DNA of 64,000 nucleotides. Origin: an uncultured Verrucomicrobiota bacterium. GTDB taxonomy: Bacteria > Verrucomicrobiota > Verrucomicrobiia > Limisphaerales > UBA9464. The notes under the pieces were generated by a model, which saw only the letters and a program-made list of their open reading frames with translations, was not told where the DNA came from and did no database searches. Where the stretch lies: assembly GCA_903907995.1 (NCBI GenBank), contig CAIVQH010000037.1, positions 124,001-188,000 on the forward strand, given 5' to 3'. This document shows positions 38,086 through 46,572 of this stretch, one piece after another. The position numbers were made by a program, and so were the translations under genes. Position 1 is the stretch's first letter. Each line of letters starts with the position of its first letter.

Positions 38086-39057
38086 ATGAGCATCGAACCA
38101 ACGCAGCAGACCGTCCGGCGAAAATACCTCGCCCCCATCCGCCGATTGGGCGACCAGGAACTCGCGGTTCGCCTGCGGGTCCAGGGCCGCGACTGGCATT
38201 TCCTGCTCGGCTCCGAACGCCAGGCGGTGGCGCAGAGCCGGGCCACCGAGCTGCTCCGGCTGGCCGAAAGCGGCACCCTCGCCGCACTGGATCAGAAGGC
38301 TTCGCGCGAGTTCACGCTGGCGGTTGACTGGCTGGAGGTTCCCCGCGCCTGCACCTACACCACGCTCTGCACCAATCCCACGGCCCAGGCCCCGCAGGCG
38401 CCACCGGCCGTCGCCTCGCCCAAGGTGAAGCTGGCCCTGCTGGAGCCGGAAGTTTCCCTGCGCGAGGCGTTGCGCTTCTGGCTCGGCCGCATTCCGGGCT
38501 TCGACCCGGTGGATCTGGGTCAGGGCCCGGCCATCCGTGAAATCCGGGCCGGTATCGAACTGGTGCTCTGCAACGCCTCCTCGCCCTACGTGGACTTCTT
38601 CGCCCTGCGCGAAGCATGGCGCCGCGCCGCGCCGGAGATACCCGTATTGGGTTACTCCATCCTCCCCAGTAGTGATGATGTTTTCAGCCAGATGTCGGGC
38701 GGCCATCGCGGCTATTTTCTGCGCCGGCGTCTCCCGTCGGAAATTTTGGAGCCGCTCGGGCTGCCACTGGAGCCCCTTCCCCGTGCCGCCGACCTGCTAC
38801 AACAGCGCGTGCGCCGCTATTTCGAGGACCTGTTCTCACCGGCGGAACCCGGTGCCGCCAAACAGGCCGCCCCCTACCACCTCACGCCACGCGAGCTGGA
38901 TGTGCTCTCGGCCCTGCAGCGCGGCCTGCAGGACAAGGAAATCGCCTCGGCCATCGGCATCAGCCCGCAGACGGTGCACACGCACCTGAAGCGGATTTTC
39001 GAGAAGCTCGGCGCCCACACCCGCACCGAGGCGGTGATGAAGTTCCTGCAGAAGTGA
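38086..39057 (+). CDS. LuxR-type regulator with pseudo-receiver domain
   Basis: A 323-residue protein starting at ATG 38086. The first 100 residues are an unrecognised domain. About residues 112-225 look like a response-regulator receiver fold ('V-K-L-A-L-L-E-P-E' first strand, 'I-E-L-V-L-C-N-A-S' third strand), but the acidic pair reads E-P-E and the phospho-acceptor Asp is replaced, so it is probably not phosphorylated. A LuxR helix-turn-helix follows ('L-T-P-R-E-L-D-V-L-S-A-L-Q', 'I-A-S-A-I-G-I-S-P-Q-T-V-H-T-H-L-K-R-I-F'). It is divergent from the prepilin-LamG operon across 168 bp. Confidence 0.82.
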   Translation: MSIEPTQQTVRRKYLAPIRRLGDQELAVRLRVQGRDWHFLLGSERQAVAQSRATELLRLAESGTLAALDQKASREFTLAVDWLEVPRACTYTTLCTNPTAQAPQAPPAVASPKVKLALLEPEVSLREALRFWLGRIPGFDPVDLGQGPAIREIRAGIELVLCNASSPYVDFFALREAWRRAAPEIPVLGYSILPSSDDVFSQMSGGHRGYFLRRRLPSEILEPLGLPLEPLPRAADLLQQRVRRYFEDLFSPAEPGAAKQAAPYHLTPRELDVLSALQRGLQDKEIASAIGISPQTVHTHLKRIFEKLGAHTRTEAVMKFLQK

Positions 39058-39088
39058 TGGGAGGCAGGCGTGGAGTTGCTGTGTTACG

Positions 39089-39152
39089 TAGCAGCCGACG
39101 TGAGGAGGCTCTAATCGAAAGCAAAAATGGAGCCTCCTCACGTCGGCTGCTA
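39089..39152. repeat. Perfect 23-bp inverted repeat (hairpin) after the LuxR gene
   Basis: TAGCAGCCGACGTGAGGAGG plus CTC (39089-39111) is perfectly complementary to 39130-39152, with an 18-base AT-rich loop. It lies between convergent genes (LuxR-type regulator and FAD oxidase). It has no T-run, so it resembles a REP/MITE hairpin more than a plain terminator, though it may act as a bidirectional one. Confidence 0.85.
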
Positions 39153-39227
39153 TGCAAGAAAGAGAGTCCGCCCTCGGCAACATTCCTACGGTGCATCTGC
39201 GAATGTGCTCCCCATAACCGACCACTG

Positions 39228-40361
39228 TTACGTTCCACCCGCGATTTCATCGGCCAGACCGAACGACAGGGTCATGCCATTGCCGCCCAGGGCATTGACA
39301 ATCGTCACGCCCGGCTCGGGCTGCGCGATGATCTCCGTCGCCCCGGCCAGCTTGGCGTAAACGCCAAACCAGCGTTCGGACGGCGTGACGACAGGCACCT
39401 GCGCGAAGGTGACGAGATAGTCCCGCACCAGCTGGTCGAGCCGTTCGTGCAGAAACGGATCATGGGTCAGGCCGTAGTGGTGCGTGTCGCCCAGCACCAC
39501 CTCGCCGACCGAGTTTTGTGACACCAGCACGTGGATGCCGTGTTCGATGTATTCGGCATGGGTCCGCTCAAAGCCGGTCCGCAGGGCGGCCAGCGAAGGG
39601 CAGGCGGAAAAGGCGGGATAGTGCAGCAGCGTGAGCCCGCCGCACAGGGACGGTCCGAGCCGCCAGCCAGCAGCCTGCGGGGCGGTGCGCCACATCTGCA
39701 GCTTGCAGTTGGTGACGCCCGCCGCACGGAACACCTCCGGGTACAGCAGGCGCAATTCGGCCCCGGTGCAAACCAACAGCCGGTCCACTTCCCAGACACC
39801 TTTGGCCGTGTGGACTGCCGGCATCGCCACGCGCGAAACCGCCGCATCCGGCAGCACGGTCACGCCGCGCTCCGCCGCCAGCCAGCGCCAGATCGCCGGC
39901 AGGGCCTCGCGACCGTCCACCGTCAGTTCGTGCGGGCTCCACAGTCCGCCGGCCAGCCGGTCGGCCCGCGCTGCGGGCGATCGCAGGGCCAGATCCCGGT
40001 GGTTCAGCAGTTCGCCCTGAAAATCCGGCGGGGCCTGCAGCTCCAAAAACTCGCGGAGCACCTGCAGTTCCAGTTCGGTCTCCGCCAGATGCAGCGAGCC
40101 GTTTTCGGCGACGTGGAAGCCGGCTTTTTTTCCCAGCTCCAGCCAGCGGGCGCGGCTCCGCAAGGCGCGTTGCCAGCGCGGACCGCGCTGCTGCCCCATC
40201 GGCCAGACGAGCCCGAAGTTGCGGATCGACGCCCCAACTGGACGCTCCTCGCGATCAAAAACGACGACCCGCAGGCCGCGTTCGGAAAACGCCACGGCCA
40301 GCGCCAATCCCACGATGCCAGCGCCCACGATGCCGACATCGGCCCGCCCCGCGACACTCAT
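39228..40361 (-). CDS. FAD-dependent amine oxidase-like protein of phosphonate clusters (TIGR03364-like)
   Basis: A 377-residue DAO-family flavoprotein. The dinucleotide site V-G-I-V-G-A-G-I-V-G-L-A-L-A is at the N-terminus, followed by 'F-D-R-E-E-R-P-V-G-A-S-I-R-N-F-G-L-V-W-P' and the C-terminal 'N-A-L-G-G-N-G-M-T-L-S-F-G'. It overlaps by 4 bp the phosphonatase-like HAD gene, the same partnership described for the TIGR03364 group, which oxidatively deaminates aminoethylphosphonate or N-methyl derivatives to phosphonoacetaldehyde. Substrate is inferred from that association. Confidence 0.75.
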   Translation of the reverse strand: MSVAGRADVGIVGAGIVGLALAVAFSERGLRVVVFDREERPVGASIRNFGLVWPMGQQRGPRWQRALRSRARWLELGKKAGFHVAENGSLHLAETELELQVLREFLELQAPPDFQGELLNHRDLALRSPAARADRLAGGLWSPHELTVDGREALPAIWRWLAAERGVTVLPDAAVSRVAMPAVHTAKGVWEVDRLLVCTGAELRLLYPEVFRAAGVTNCKLQMWRTAPQAAGWRLGPSLCGGLTLLHYPAFSACPSLAALRTGFERTHAEYIEHGIHVLVSQNSVGEVVLGDTHHYGLTHDPFLHERLDQLVRDYLVTFAQVPVVTPSERWFGVYAKLAGATEIIAQPEPGVTIVNALGGNGMTLSFGLADEIAGGT

Positions 40362-41086
40362 GCGATGGCTCCGTCCAGCAGGATCGGCAGGAGGTCCTCG
40401 ATCCGGTCAATGATATGGGTGGGGTGATGCGGCTGAAGCTGCTCGCGCGTATGCGAGCCATAGGTCGTGCCGATGACCCAGCCGCAGCCGGCCGATTGGC
40501 CCTCGCCCAGATCACTGGGCGTGTCGCCGACCTTTGCCACGCGGCTGGCCTCGGTCAAACCGACACGCCGCATCGCCTCAAAAATCAGATCGGGTGCCGG
40601 ACGGCCCTTCGCCACCTCGTCGCTGGGCACCAGGTCATCCACCAGACCCCGCTCCCGCCAGCCCAGACGAGTCAGCAAGGCCTCCACGGTGCTACGCTCA
40701 AAGCCGGTGTCACAGACTACCTTGATGCCACGGGCCCGCAGTGCCTGGAAGACCCGGGAGGTGCCCGGAATTTCCCGAATCGCCGGCGACGTCGCGTAAT
40801 AATGGTTCATGCGGCACAGGAACTCCGCGTGGGTGGCCTTCACCAGATCGTGATCCTTGGTCACCGGTCCGATACGGGCGGACAGCAGCTGGGCAATGGC
40901 CACCGGTTTGGGCTCGCCCATCACGGCATTGGCCTCGGCCAGCGTAACCGCATGCCCGCAGAGGGCCATCGCCTCGATGAGGAACCCGGCGACATTGCCG
41001 TGGTCCTCGACCGTGGTGCCGGCGAGATCAAACACCACCAGCTGCGGTGGTGAAACCGCCGTGACGGAAGTACGCGCAGATTGCAT
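40358..41086 (-). CDS. Phosphonatase-like HAD hydrolase
   Basis: A 242-residue HAD-superfamily enzyme. Motif I is V-F-D-L-A-G-T-T-V-E-D (nucleophile Asp near residue 19), motif II is C-D-T-G-F near residue 128 and the acidic motif is V-G-D-T-P-S-D-L near residue 190. D-x-A-G-T-T is typical of phosphonoacetaldehyde hydrolase (PhnX) and its TIGR03351 relatives, which cleave a C-P bond. In PhnX a cap-domain Lys forms a Schiff base; I cannot confirm the equivalent here by eye. It is the first gene of a two-gene operon with the FAD oxidase. Confidence 0.8.
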   Translation of the reverse strand: MQSARTSVTAVSPPQLVVFDLAGTTVEDHGNVAGFLIEAMALCGHAVTLAEANAVMGEPKPVAIAQLLSARIGPVTKDHDLVKATHAEFLCRMNHYYATSPAIREIPGTSRVFQALRARGIKVVCDTGFERSTVEALLTRLGWRERGLVDDLVPSDEVAKGRPAPDLIFEAMRRVGLTEASRVAKVGDTPSDLGEGQSAGCGWVIGTTYGSHTREQLQPHHPTHIIDRIEDLLPILLDGAIA

Positions 41087-41303
41087 GCGCCCAAGCTAAC
41101 GTGGCGGCTCGACACCTCGCCAGTAACAATCATTTTACCGGCCAGGTTGTCACTCGGCGAGTTGCACTTCAGGCCCGTCTATCAAGGGCCGGATCACTCT
41201 GCTGCCCCGAATTGGGGAGCTGGGGAATTGCGAACGGCAAAGTTCGAATTACGAATCCGAAATTCCGGACCGACCGTCAAAAGACACATCGCCAATTCCT
41301 CAG

Positions 41304-41429
41304 CAGGACGGTGCGTCCCGCCCGTCCTCTGACTTCCTTTTCTCCACGAAGCACCCGCTCGCCAAAGGCTCGGATGAGGCTTTGGCTTCGGCGAAGACAA
41401 TCAGAGGACGGGCGAGACGCAACGTCCTG
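41304..41429. repeat. Long inverted repeat, 29-bp arms
   Basis: Arms 41304-41332 and 41401-41429 pair at 27 of 29 positions, enclosing 68 bases that contain a further small stem GCCAAAG (41361-41367)/CTTTGGC (41380-41386). No open frame of substance is inside. It has the look of a small non-autonomous mobile element or a structured RNA. Confidence 0.8.
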
Positions 41430-41453
41430 CTCTGCGCGGCGCCCTTCGCACTC

Positions 41454-41483
41454 CTGTCTCCTGAATCCCGACTCCTGTCTCCT
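41454..41483. repeat. AGGAGACAG paired repeat, copy 2 (inverted)
   Basis: CTGTCTCCT at 41454-41462 and 41475-41483, 21 bases apart, the same word and spacing as at 31708-31737 on the opposite strand. Confidence 0.6.
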
Positions 41484-41492
41484 CCCGAAGGA

Positions 41493-44400
41493 TCATTTCG
41501 CCATCACCACATCGGGCTCCGCCGGCCGGGTGCCGCGCACCGAATCGGCGATGCTCGAGACCTCGGTGTTGCGTTCGGGCGCGCCCTCCTCCTTGTTGAA
41601 GCGCACGCTCACGATCTTGCTCACACCCTGCTCCTGCATCGTCACGCCGTAGAGCACGCCCGCCATCGCGATGGTGCGCTTGTTGTGGGTGATGATGACG
41701 AACTGGCTCTGCTCGGTGAAGCGCTGGAGGACCTTGATGAAGCGGTTGATGTTCGACTCGTCGAGCGGCGCGTCCAGCTCGTCCAACACGCAGAACGGCG
41801 AGGGCTTCACCTGGTAGATGGAGAAGAGCAGCGCCACGGCGGTCATGGTCTGCTCGCCGCCGGAGAGCAGTGAGATGGACTGGAGCTGCTTGCCCGGCGG
41901 ACGCGCCATGATGTTGATGCCGGCCTCCAGCACGTCGTCGCCCTCGACCAGTTCGAGGTCGGCTTTGCCGCCCGCGAACATCTCGGTGAACATGACGCGG
42001 AAATTGTCACGGATCTGCTCAAACGTCGCGACGAACATCGCCTTCGTCTCGTCGTTGATCTTCGTGATGACCTCGACCAGCTGCTGCTTGGCCGACACCA
42101 GGTCGTCGTGCTGGGTGTTGAGGAAGTTGTAGCGCTGCTCGGTCTCCTCATATTCCTCGATGGCCACGAGGTTCACGGGGCCGATCTCGTCCACCTTGCG
42201 CTGCAACGCGGAAACCTGCTGGCCGACGGCGTCCCAATCGGTGCTCAGCCCGGCGGCCTGCAGCTCGTCGAGCGACACGGTCTCGACTTTCGCCTGCCCC
42301 TCGTCCGCCATCGTGATCTTGATGCCCTCGCCCCGGATGTCGTCGAGGTTGAGCTGGTACTTCGTCTGGATGCGCTCGCGCAGGTTCTGCACGGCCATCG
42401 TCTTCTGCGCGAGCTCGACTTCGAGCTGGCCGCGGCGGGTCTGGTAGCCCGTGAGCCGGCTCCGCTGTTCGCGCAGCTGCTCCTCGCGGCTGCCGATCTC
42501 GATCTCCTGCGCGGACTTCTGCTCGATCTGGGCCGTGATCTGCTCGCTCACGGTCTGCCGCTCACCCTGCAGGCGCTCGATCTGGCGGCGTGACTCGGCA
42601 ATGTCCTGCTCGAACTGCGCCTTGCGGCCGGCAAAGGAACCCAGCTCGCCCTGCAATCGCTGCACCAGCGTGGACAGCTCGCGGATGCGCTGCTCCAGCG
42701 GCTGCTTCTGCCGCCCATGGCTCGCGCAGAGCTGCTCCTCGGTCGCCAGCGCAACCTTGGCATCGCTCACGGTCTGGTTCGCGGCGTCGCGTTGCTGGCG
42801 CAGCAATTCGAGCTCGCCGCTGAGCTGGGCGACCTGCGCGGTGGCGTCGTGCTCCCGAGCCTCGAAACTGGCGACCTGCGAGACGAGGTGCTCCCGCTTC
42901 GCCAGGCCTTCCTGCTCGTGCGCCGTCAGCGTCTTCAGCTCGTGAACGACGGTCTCGAACTTCACGGTCAGCGAGCGCTTCGAGTTTTGCAGCGCGTTGA
43001 ACTCACCCTGGCGGGTGGCGACGGCCACTTCCTGCTGACGCAGTTCGGTGCGCGCCTGTTCGAGGCTCGCCTGCAAGGCGGTCTGTTCGGCCTGCAACGC
43101 CGCCTTGGCGCGGCTGGCCTCGTTGACCTGCTCGTTGAGCTTCGCGATCTCCCCTTGCAGTTCCGCAATCTGGTTCTTGCGGCCGAGGATGCTGGCGGGG
43201 GCCTTGCCCGACTGGCTCGCCGAACCGCCCGTGAAAATGCCCTGCCGCGTAAGGAGATCGCCGCCCGACGTCACGAAGTCGTACTGGCCACCGGTCTGCC
43301 GGAAGGCCTCGGTCGCCGTAGCCAGATCGGGGACGATGACAGTCTGGCTCAGCAACGCCTCGATGAGCGGACGCACGGAGGCATCGCACTCGACGACACT
43401 CAGCACGCGCTGGCCAAACGACAGCGTGGGAAGCGTGGCTGGATCCACGGCCTCGCCGGTTTTCAGGCCCAGCGCTGCGATGCTCGCCCGACCCTTTTTG
43501 TTCGTGCTGAGGTCCGTGAGAATCTGCGTCGCCGATTCGGGCTGCTCGGTGAGGACGAGTTGCAGGTGATGGCCCAGCGCGGCCTCGACCGAGGTGACGA
43601 ACTCACCCGGCACGCGGATCTTGTCCGCGAGTGAGCCGAGCACGTTCTGGCTCTGCTTGAGCGCCGCGAGCGCGCCTGCGCCGAAGCCCTCGTGCTGGGT
43701 GTCGAGCTGCTCCAGCACGTTGAGCCGGCTGCGCTTCTCCGCCTGCTGGCGCACGACGCCGTCAAGCGCCTGCTGCGCCGCATTGATCTCGCCCTGGATG
43801 GAGCGCAGCCGCAGCTGGCGTTCCTCCAGTGTGCCGCGCGAGGTCTGGACCTGCAGCCGCTCGCTCTCGACCGCCTGGGAAAACTCGGCAAGCCGCACTT
43901 CCAACCGCTCGCGTTCCTCGGCCAGGCCGACCTGCTCCGCATTCAGCTTTTCCAGCCGCACGATGTTGCCCTGCTTCTGGAGGTCGAGCTGGTTGAGTTC
44001 ATTGCGTGCGCGGCTGAGGCCCTGCGCGGCAGCGAAGGCCGCCGACTGGGCCAGCCGCAGCGCCTCCTGCTTGAGCGACACCTCGCGCTCAATTGCGCTG
44101 AGGGCGGTGCGCTTCTCCTCCAAGGCGGCGCGCAGCTGCGTCAGCGAGGCCTGCGAGGCAAGGAGCCGCTCGGTGACGGACACCAGTTCCTGTTCCGCAA
44201 TGGACTGGCGCTCCTGCGACTGGTTGATGTCGTGCAGGGCCTGCTCGTTCTGCCGTTCGAGTTCGCCCAGCCGCTGGCCGTTGAACTCGATGCGGCTCGT
44301 GTGCCGGTCGGACTCGGCCTTCAGTTCCAGCCCGTGCTGCTGGTTCAATGAAATTTCCTGGTCCAGCTCGCCAAGCTGCGTGCGGAGCTGGAGAATCTCA

Positions 44401-45218
44401 TCCTCCACCCGCAGGACGCTCTCCTGGCAGATTTCCATTTCCTTCACGACCCGCTCGGCCTGTGCCTGACGGTCGGTGATCTCGCCCTGCAGCACGTCGA
44501 ACTGGTGCCGCGCGAGCTGGGTTTCCAGGTGCTGGAGCTCGGCGGCGATCGCCTTGTAACGGCGCGCCTTGCCCGCCTGCCGTTGGAGCGAACCGATCTG
44601 GCGCTTCACTTCTTTGATGAGGTCCTGCACGCGCAGCAGGTTCTGCTCAGTGCTCTCCAGCTTGCGGAGTGCCTCGCGTTTCTGGGCCTTGAACTTGGTG
44701 ATGCCCGCCGCCTCCTCGAAGACGAGCCGGCGATCTTCCGGCCGGCTGGACAGGATCTGCGTGATGTTGCCCTGGGCCATGATCGAGTAGCTCGTCTTGC
44801 CCATGCCGGTGCCCATGAAGAGCTGCTGGATGTCCCGCAGCCGGCAGCCGGTCTTGTTCAGGAAATACTCGGAACCACCATCCCGGAAGACCCGCCGTGT
44901 GATGGTAACCTCATTGAACTCGACCGCGATACCGGCCGCCTTGAGGTGCTCGGTGTCCACGTCACCGAGAGTCAGGCTCACTTCGGCCATTCCCATGGGC
45001 TTTCGCGTATCGGTACCGTTAAAGATAACATCCACCATCTCGCCGCCGCGCAGGGCTTTGGCGGATTGTTCGCCCAAAACCCAGCGGACGGCGTCCGAGA
45101 CATTGGATTTGCCGCAACCGTTGGGCCCGACGATGGCCGTCACGCCGGGCTGGAAGTTCAGCGACGTTTTGTCGGCAAACGACTTGAAGCCGAGGACAGT
45201 CAGATTCTTGAGATACAT
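41493..45218 (-). CDS. smc: Chromosome segregation ATPase SMC
   Basis: A 1241-residue SMC protein. The N-terminal head has F-K-S-F-A-D and the Walker A site I-V-G-P-N-G-C-G-K-S-N near residue 35. Two long coiled coils flank a hinge (about 520-670, including 'G-A-G-A-L-A-A-L-K' and the Gly-rich 'G-G-D-L-L-T-R-Q-G'). The C-terminal head has the signature L-L-S-G-G-E-Q-T-M-T-A-V-A-L and Walker B F-C-V-L-D-E-L-D-A-P-L-D. It condenses and segregates chromosomes with ScpA/ScpB, which are not in this window. Its start is certain (M-Y-L-K-N-L-T-V-L-G-F-K-S-F). Confidence 0.97.
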   Translation of the reverse strand: MYLKNLTVLGFKSFADKTSLNFQPGVTAIVGPNGCGKSNVSDAVRWVLGEQSAKALRGGEMVDVIFNGTDTRKPMGMAEVSLTLGDVDTEHLKAAGIAVEFNEVTITRRVFRDGGSEYFLNKTGCRLRDIQQLFMGTGMGKTSYSIMAQGNITQILSSRPEDRRLVFEEAAGITKFKAQKREALRKLESTEQNLLRVQDLIKEVKRQIGSLQRQAGKARRYKAIAAELQHLETQLARHQFDVLQGEITDRQAQAERVVKEMEICQESVLRVEDEILQLRTQLGELDQEISLNQQHGLELKAESDRHTSRIEFNGQRLGELERQNEQALHDINQSQERQSIAEQELVSVTERLLASQASLTQLRAALEEKRTALSAIEREVSLKQEALRLAQSAAFAAAQGLSRARNELNQLDLQKQGNIVRLEKLNAEQVGLAEERERLEVRLAEFSQAVESERLQVQTSRGTLEERQLRLRSIQGEINAAQQALDGVVRQQAEKRSRLNVLEQLDTQHEGFGAGALAALKQSQNVLGSLADKIRVPGEFVTSVEAALGHHLQLVLTEQPESATQILTDLSTNKKGRASIAALGLKTGEAVDPATLPTLSFGQRVLSVVECDASVRPLIEALLSQTVIVPDLATATEAFRQTGGQYDFVTSGGDLLTRQGIFTGGSASQSGKAPASILGRKNQIAELQGEIAKLNEQVNEASRAKAALQAEQTALQASLEQARTELRQQEVAVATRQGEFNALQNSKRSLTVKFETVVHELKTLTAHEQEGLAKREHLVSQVASFEAREHDATAQVAQLSGELELLRQQRDAANQTVSDAKVALATEEQLCASHGRQKQPLEQRIRELSTLVQRLQGELGSFAGRKAQFEQDIAESRRQIERLQGERQTVSEQITAQIEQKSAQEIEIGSREEQLREQRSRLTGYQTRRGQLEVELAQKTMAVQNLRERIQTKYQLNLDDIRGEGIKITMADEGQAKVETVSLDELQAAGLSTDWDAVGQQVSALQRKVDEIGPVNLVAIEEYEETEQRYNFLNTQHDDLVSAKQQLVEVITKINDETKAMFVATFEQIRDNFRVMFTEMFAGGKADLELVEGDDVLEAGINIMARPPGKQLQSISLLSGGEQTMTAVALLFSIYQVKPSPFCVLDELDAPLDESNINRFIKVLQRFTEQSQFVIITHNKRTIAMAGVLYGVTMQEQGVSKIVSVRFNKEEGAPERNTEVSSIADSVRGTRPAEPDVVMAK

Positions 45219-45283
45219 CGCGCCTCCAGTGAAGGAAGTCGGCGACGCTCCCGCAAGACGAAACCTACCAGATACGGGGTAAG

Positions 45284-45322
45284 TTATTCACAATACCACA
45301 AGCGGTGGTGTAGTTATTCACA
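45284..45322. promoter_or_regulatory. Two DnaA-box-like repeats around a palindrome upstream of smc
   Basis: TTATTCACA occurs at 45284-45292 and at 45314-45322, exactly 30 bp apart, and both match the DnaA-box consensus TTATNCACA. Between them is ACCAC-AAGCG-GTGGT (45295-45309). The group lies 66-104 bases upstream of the smc start, where a promoter or operator is expected. Confidence 0.45.
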
Positions 45323-45428
45323 ATCCGGCAGGCAGAAAGGAAAAATGAGGAAAGGAAAATCACGGGCTGGAGAGCGGTTGAGCTGCTGTTCTTTGTCTCC
45401 CGCCCTTCGGTCATTACGCCCCATCGGT

Positions 45429-45460
45429 AAAAAAATGACCGCGCCGTGGCGCAGCGGTCA
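45429..45460 (-). terminator. Rho-independent terminator of the prepilin-like gene
   Basis: Read on the minus strand: stem built from TGACC and GCGCC paired with GGCGC and GGTCA (three unpaired bases on one side), followed by seven T residues (plus-strand A-run 45429-45435). It lies about 35 bases after the stop codon of the prepilin-like gene at 45495. Confidence 0.8.
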
Positions 45461-45494
45461 CTGATTACCGACTCACTGAGTTGTGCCCGCTGGG

Positions 45495-46256
45495 TCAATC
45501 TCCCGTTTTACTGCCCGGCACGCAGTGCAAAAGGCCGGGTTGGTTTTTTAACTCCAGATTGAACTTCTCGTAGCTCACCACCTCGGCCTGGCCGCTGAAA
45601 CCGGAAAGGATTCCGCCCTTCTTGCCGTGCCGCCGTCCCAGACCCTCGCCCGGCGTGAGGCCGCTGCTGGCGTCGTTGTAACAGTTGTAACCCGCGCTTT
45701 GCTTGTAGTAGGCGTAGTAGTTTGCCTCATCGGGCTCCCACATGAAGTAGGCCGCCGGGTCAAAGGCGCTCAATTTGTAGCTGCTGGCCCCTAGGGCTCC
45801 AAAGCCATTCACCGCCCCATTCCAGATGTAGGTGGAAAGCTTGTTGAGGCGGATCGCGTAGTACGGGTTTTGGGTCTTGTTCGTCGTGTCGGTGGGGCAG
45901 ATGTAAACCTTGGCAAGCTTGATGTACGGCCAAAGCTGCCCGCTGCCGTAGGATTTCTCCAGATTCGTGAGGATCAGCGGCGGCGGATTGTTGTTGGTCG
46001 GGGTGTAAAGCCAGCCCGGGAAGCTGTTGCCCCAGTCCGGATTTGGCATGAAATCCCGGTTGTCGTTGGCGTACATGAAGTTCGCCAGCCCGAACTGCTT
46101 GTTGTTGCTGAGGCAGAGCGTCCGCACGCCGCGTGCCTTGGCCGAAGCCAGCGCGGGCAGCAGCATGCCGGCTAGAATCGCGATGATGGCGATGACCACC
46201 AGCAGCTCGATCAGGGTGAAGGCAAGCGGAGAACGGCGGCTGACGTTGGCATTCAT
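45495..46256 (-). CDS. Secreted protein with prepilin-type N-terminal leader
   Basis: A 253-residue member of the pseudopilin-like family. From ATG 46256 the leader is [18 protein letters not shown], followed by [11 protein letters not shown] and '[15 protein letters not shown]'. The soluble part is rich in Tyr, Asn and Trp. The frame extends 42 codons upstream, but the start used gives a typical short leader. It stands alone, with its own terminator. Confidence 0.82.
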   Translation of the reverse strand: MNANVSRRSPLAFTLIELLVVIAIIAILAGMLLPALASAKARGVRTLCLSNNKQFGLANFMYANDNRDFMPNPDWGNSFPGWLYTPTNNNPPPLILTNLEKSYGSGQLWPYIKLAKVYICPTDTTNKTQNPYYAIRLNKLSTYIWNGAVNGFGALGASSYKLSAFDPAAYFMWEPDEANYYAYYKQSAGYNCYNDASSGLTPGEGLGRRHGKKGGILSGFSGQAEVVSYEKFNLELKNQPGLLHCVPGSKTGD

Positions 46257-46572
46257 GCGAACAGATGGACGACGGGCAGGCAGTGGGCGGTTTTGCAACG
46301 GGTGACATTTCCCGTTGGTAGGCTTCAACGCATGCCCAGTTGAACACATCGGGTGGAGAATCAAACCCCCAAAACCGGGCATTGGAAGTAACGAGGGACG
46401 AGGGACGAATTGCGAGTGGGATCGGGGTTATTCTGCGGTTCCCGCGTCATGATTCATTCTTCCTGATTTATTCTTCCCGGTATCCTGTCTCCTGTCGGGG
46501 CAGTTTTGAATTTCACCGCCCCTTTCTCCTTTTGCCTTTTACCTTTTTCCTTCCCCCCAGACTCTCGCCGCG
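46257..46572. other. Divergent intergenic region with polypyrimidine tract
   Basis: About 316 bases without a gene between the prepilin-like and flavodoxin-family genes. It holds the words 'GGGACGAGGGACGA' near 46391, a single CTGTCTCCT (46485-46493) of the dispersed family and an almost pure C/T tract from about 46518 to 46558 ending 15 bases before the flavodoxin start. Promoters for both genes must lie here, but I cannot place them. Confidence 0.5.

Larger units (their letters stand above)
41087..41492. other. Repeat-rich gap between phosphonatase and smc genes
   Basis: About 400 bases with no supported gene. From left to right it holds 'GAATTGCGAACGG..AGTTCGAATTACGAA' words (around 41224-41260), the 29-bp inverted repeat of 41304-41429 and a pair of CTGTCTCCT words at 41454-41462 and 41475-41483. 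The smc stop codon follows directly. Confidence 0.6.

Noticed and set aside
45284..45322. Replication origin suggested by DnaA-box-like sites
   Set aside because: Only two boxes, no dnaA, dnaN or AT-rich unwinding region nearby; kept only as a possible smc regulatory site.
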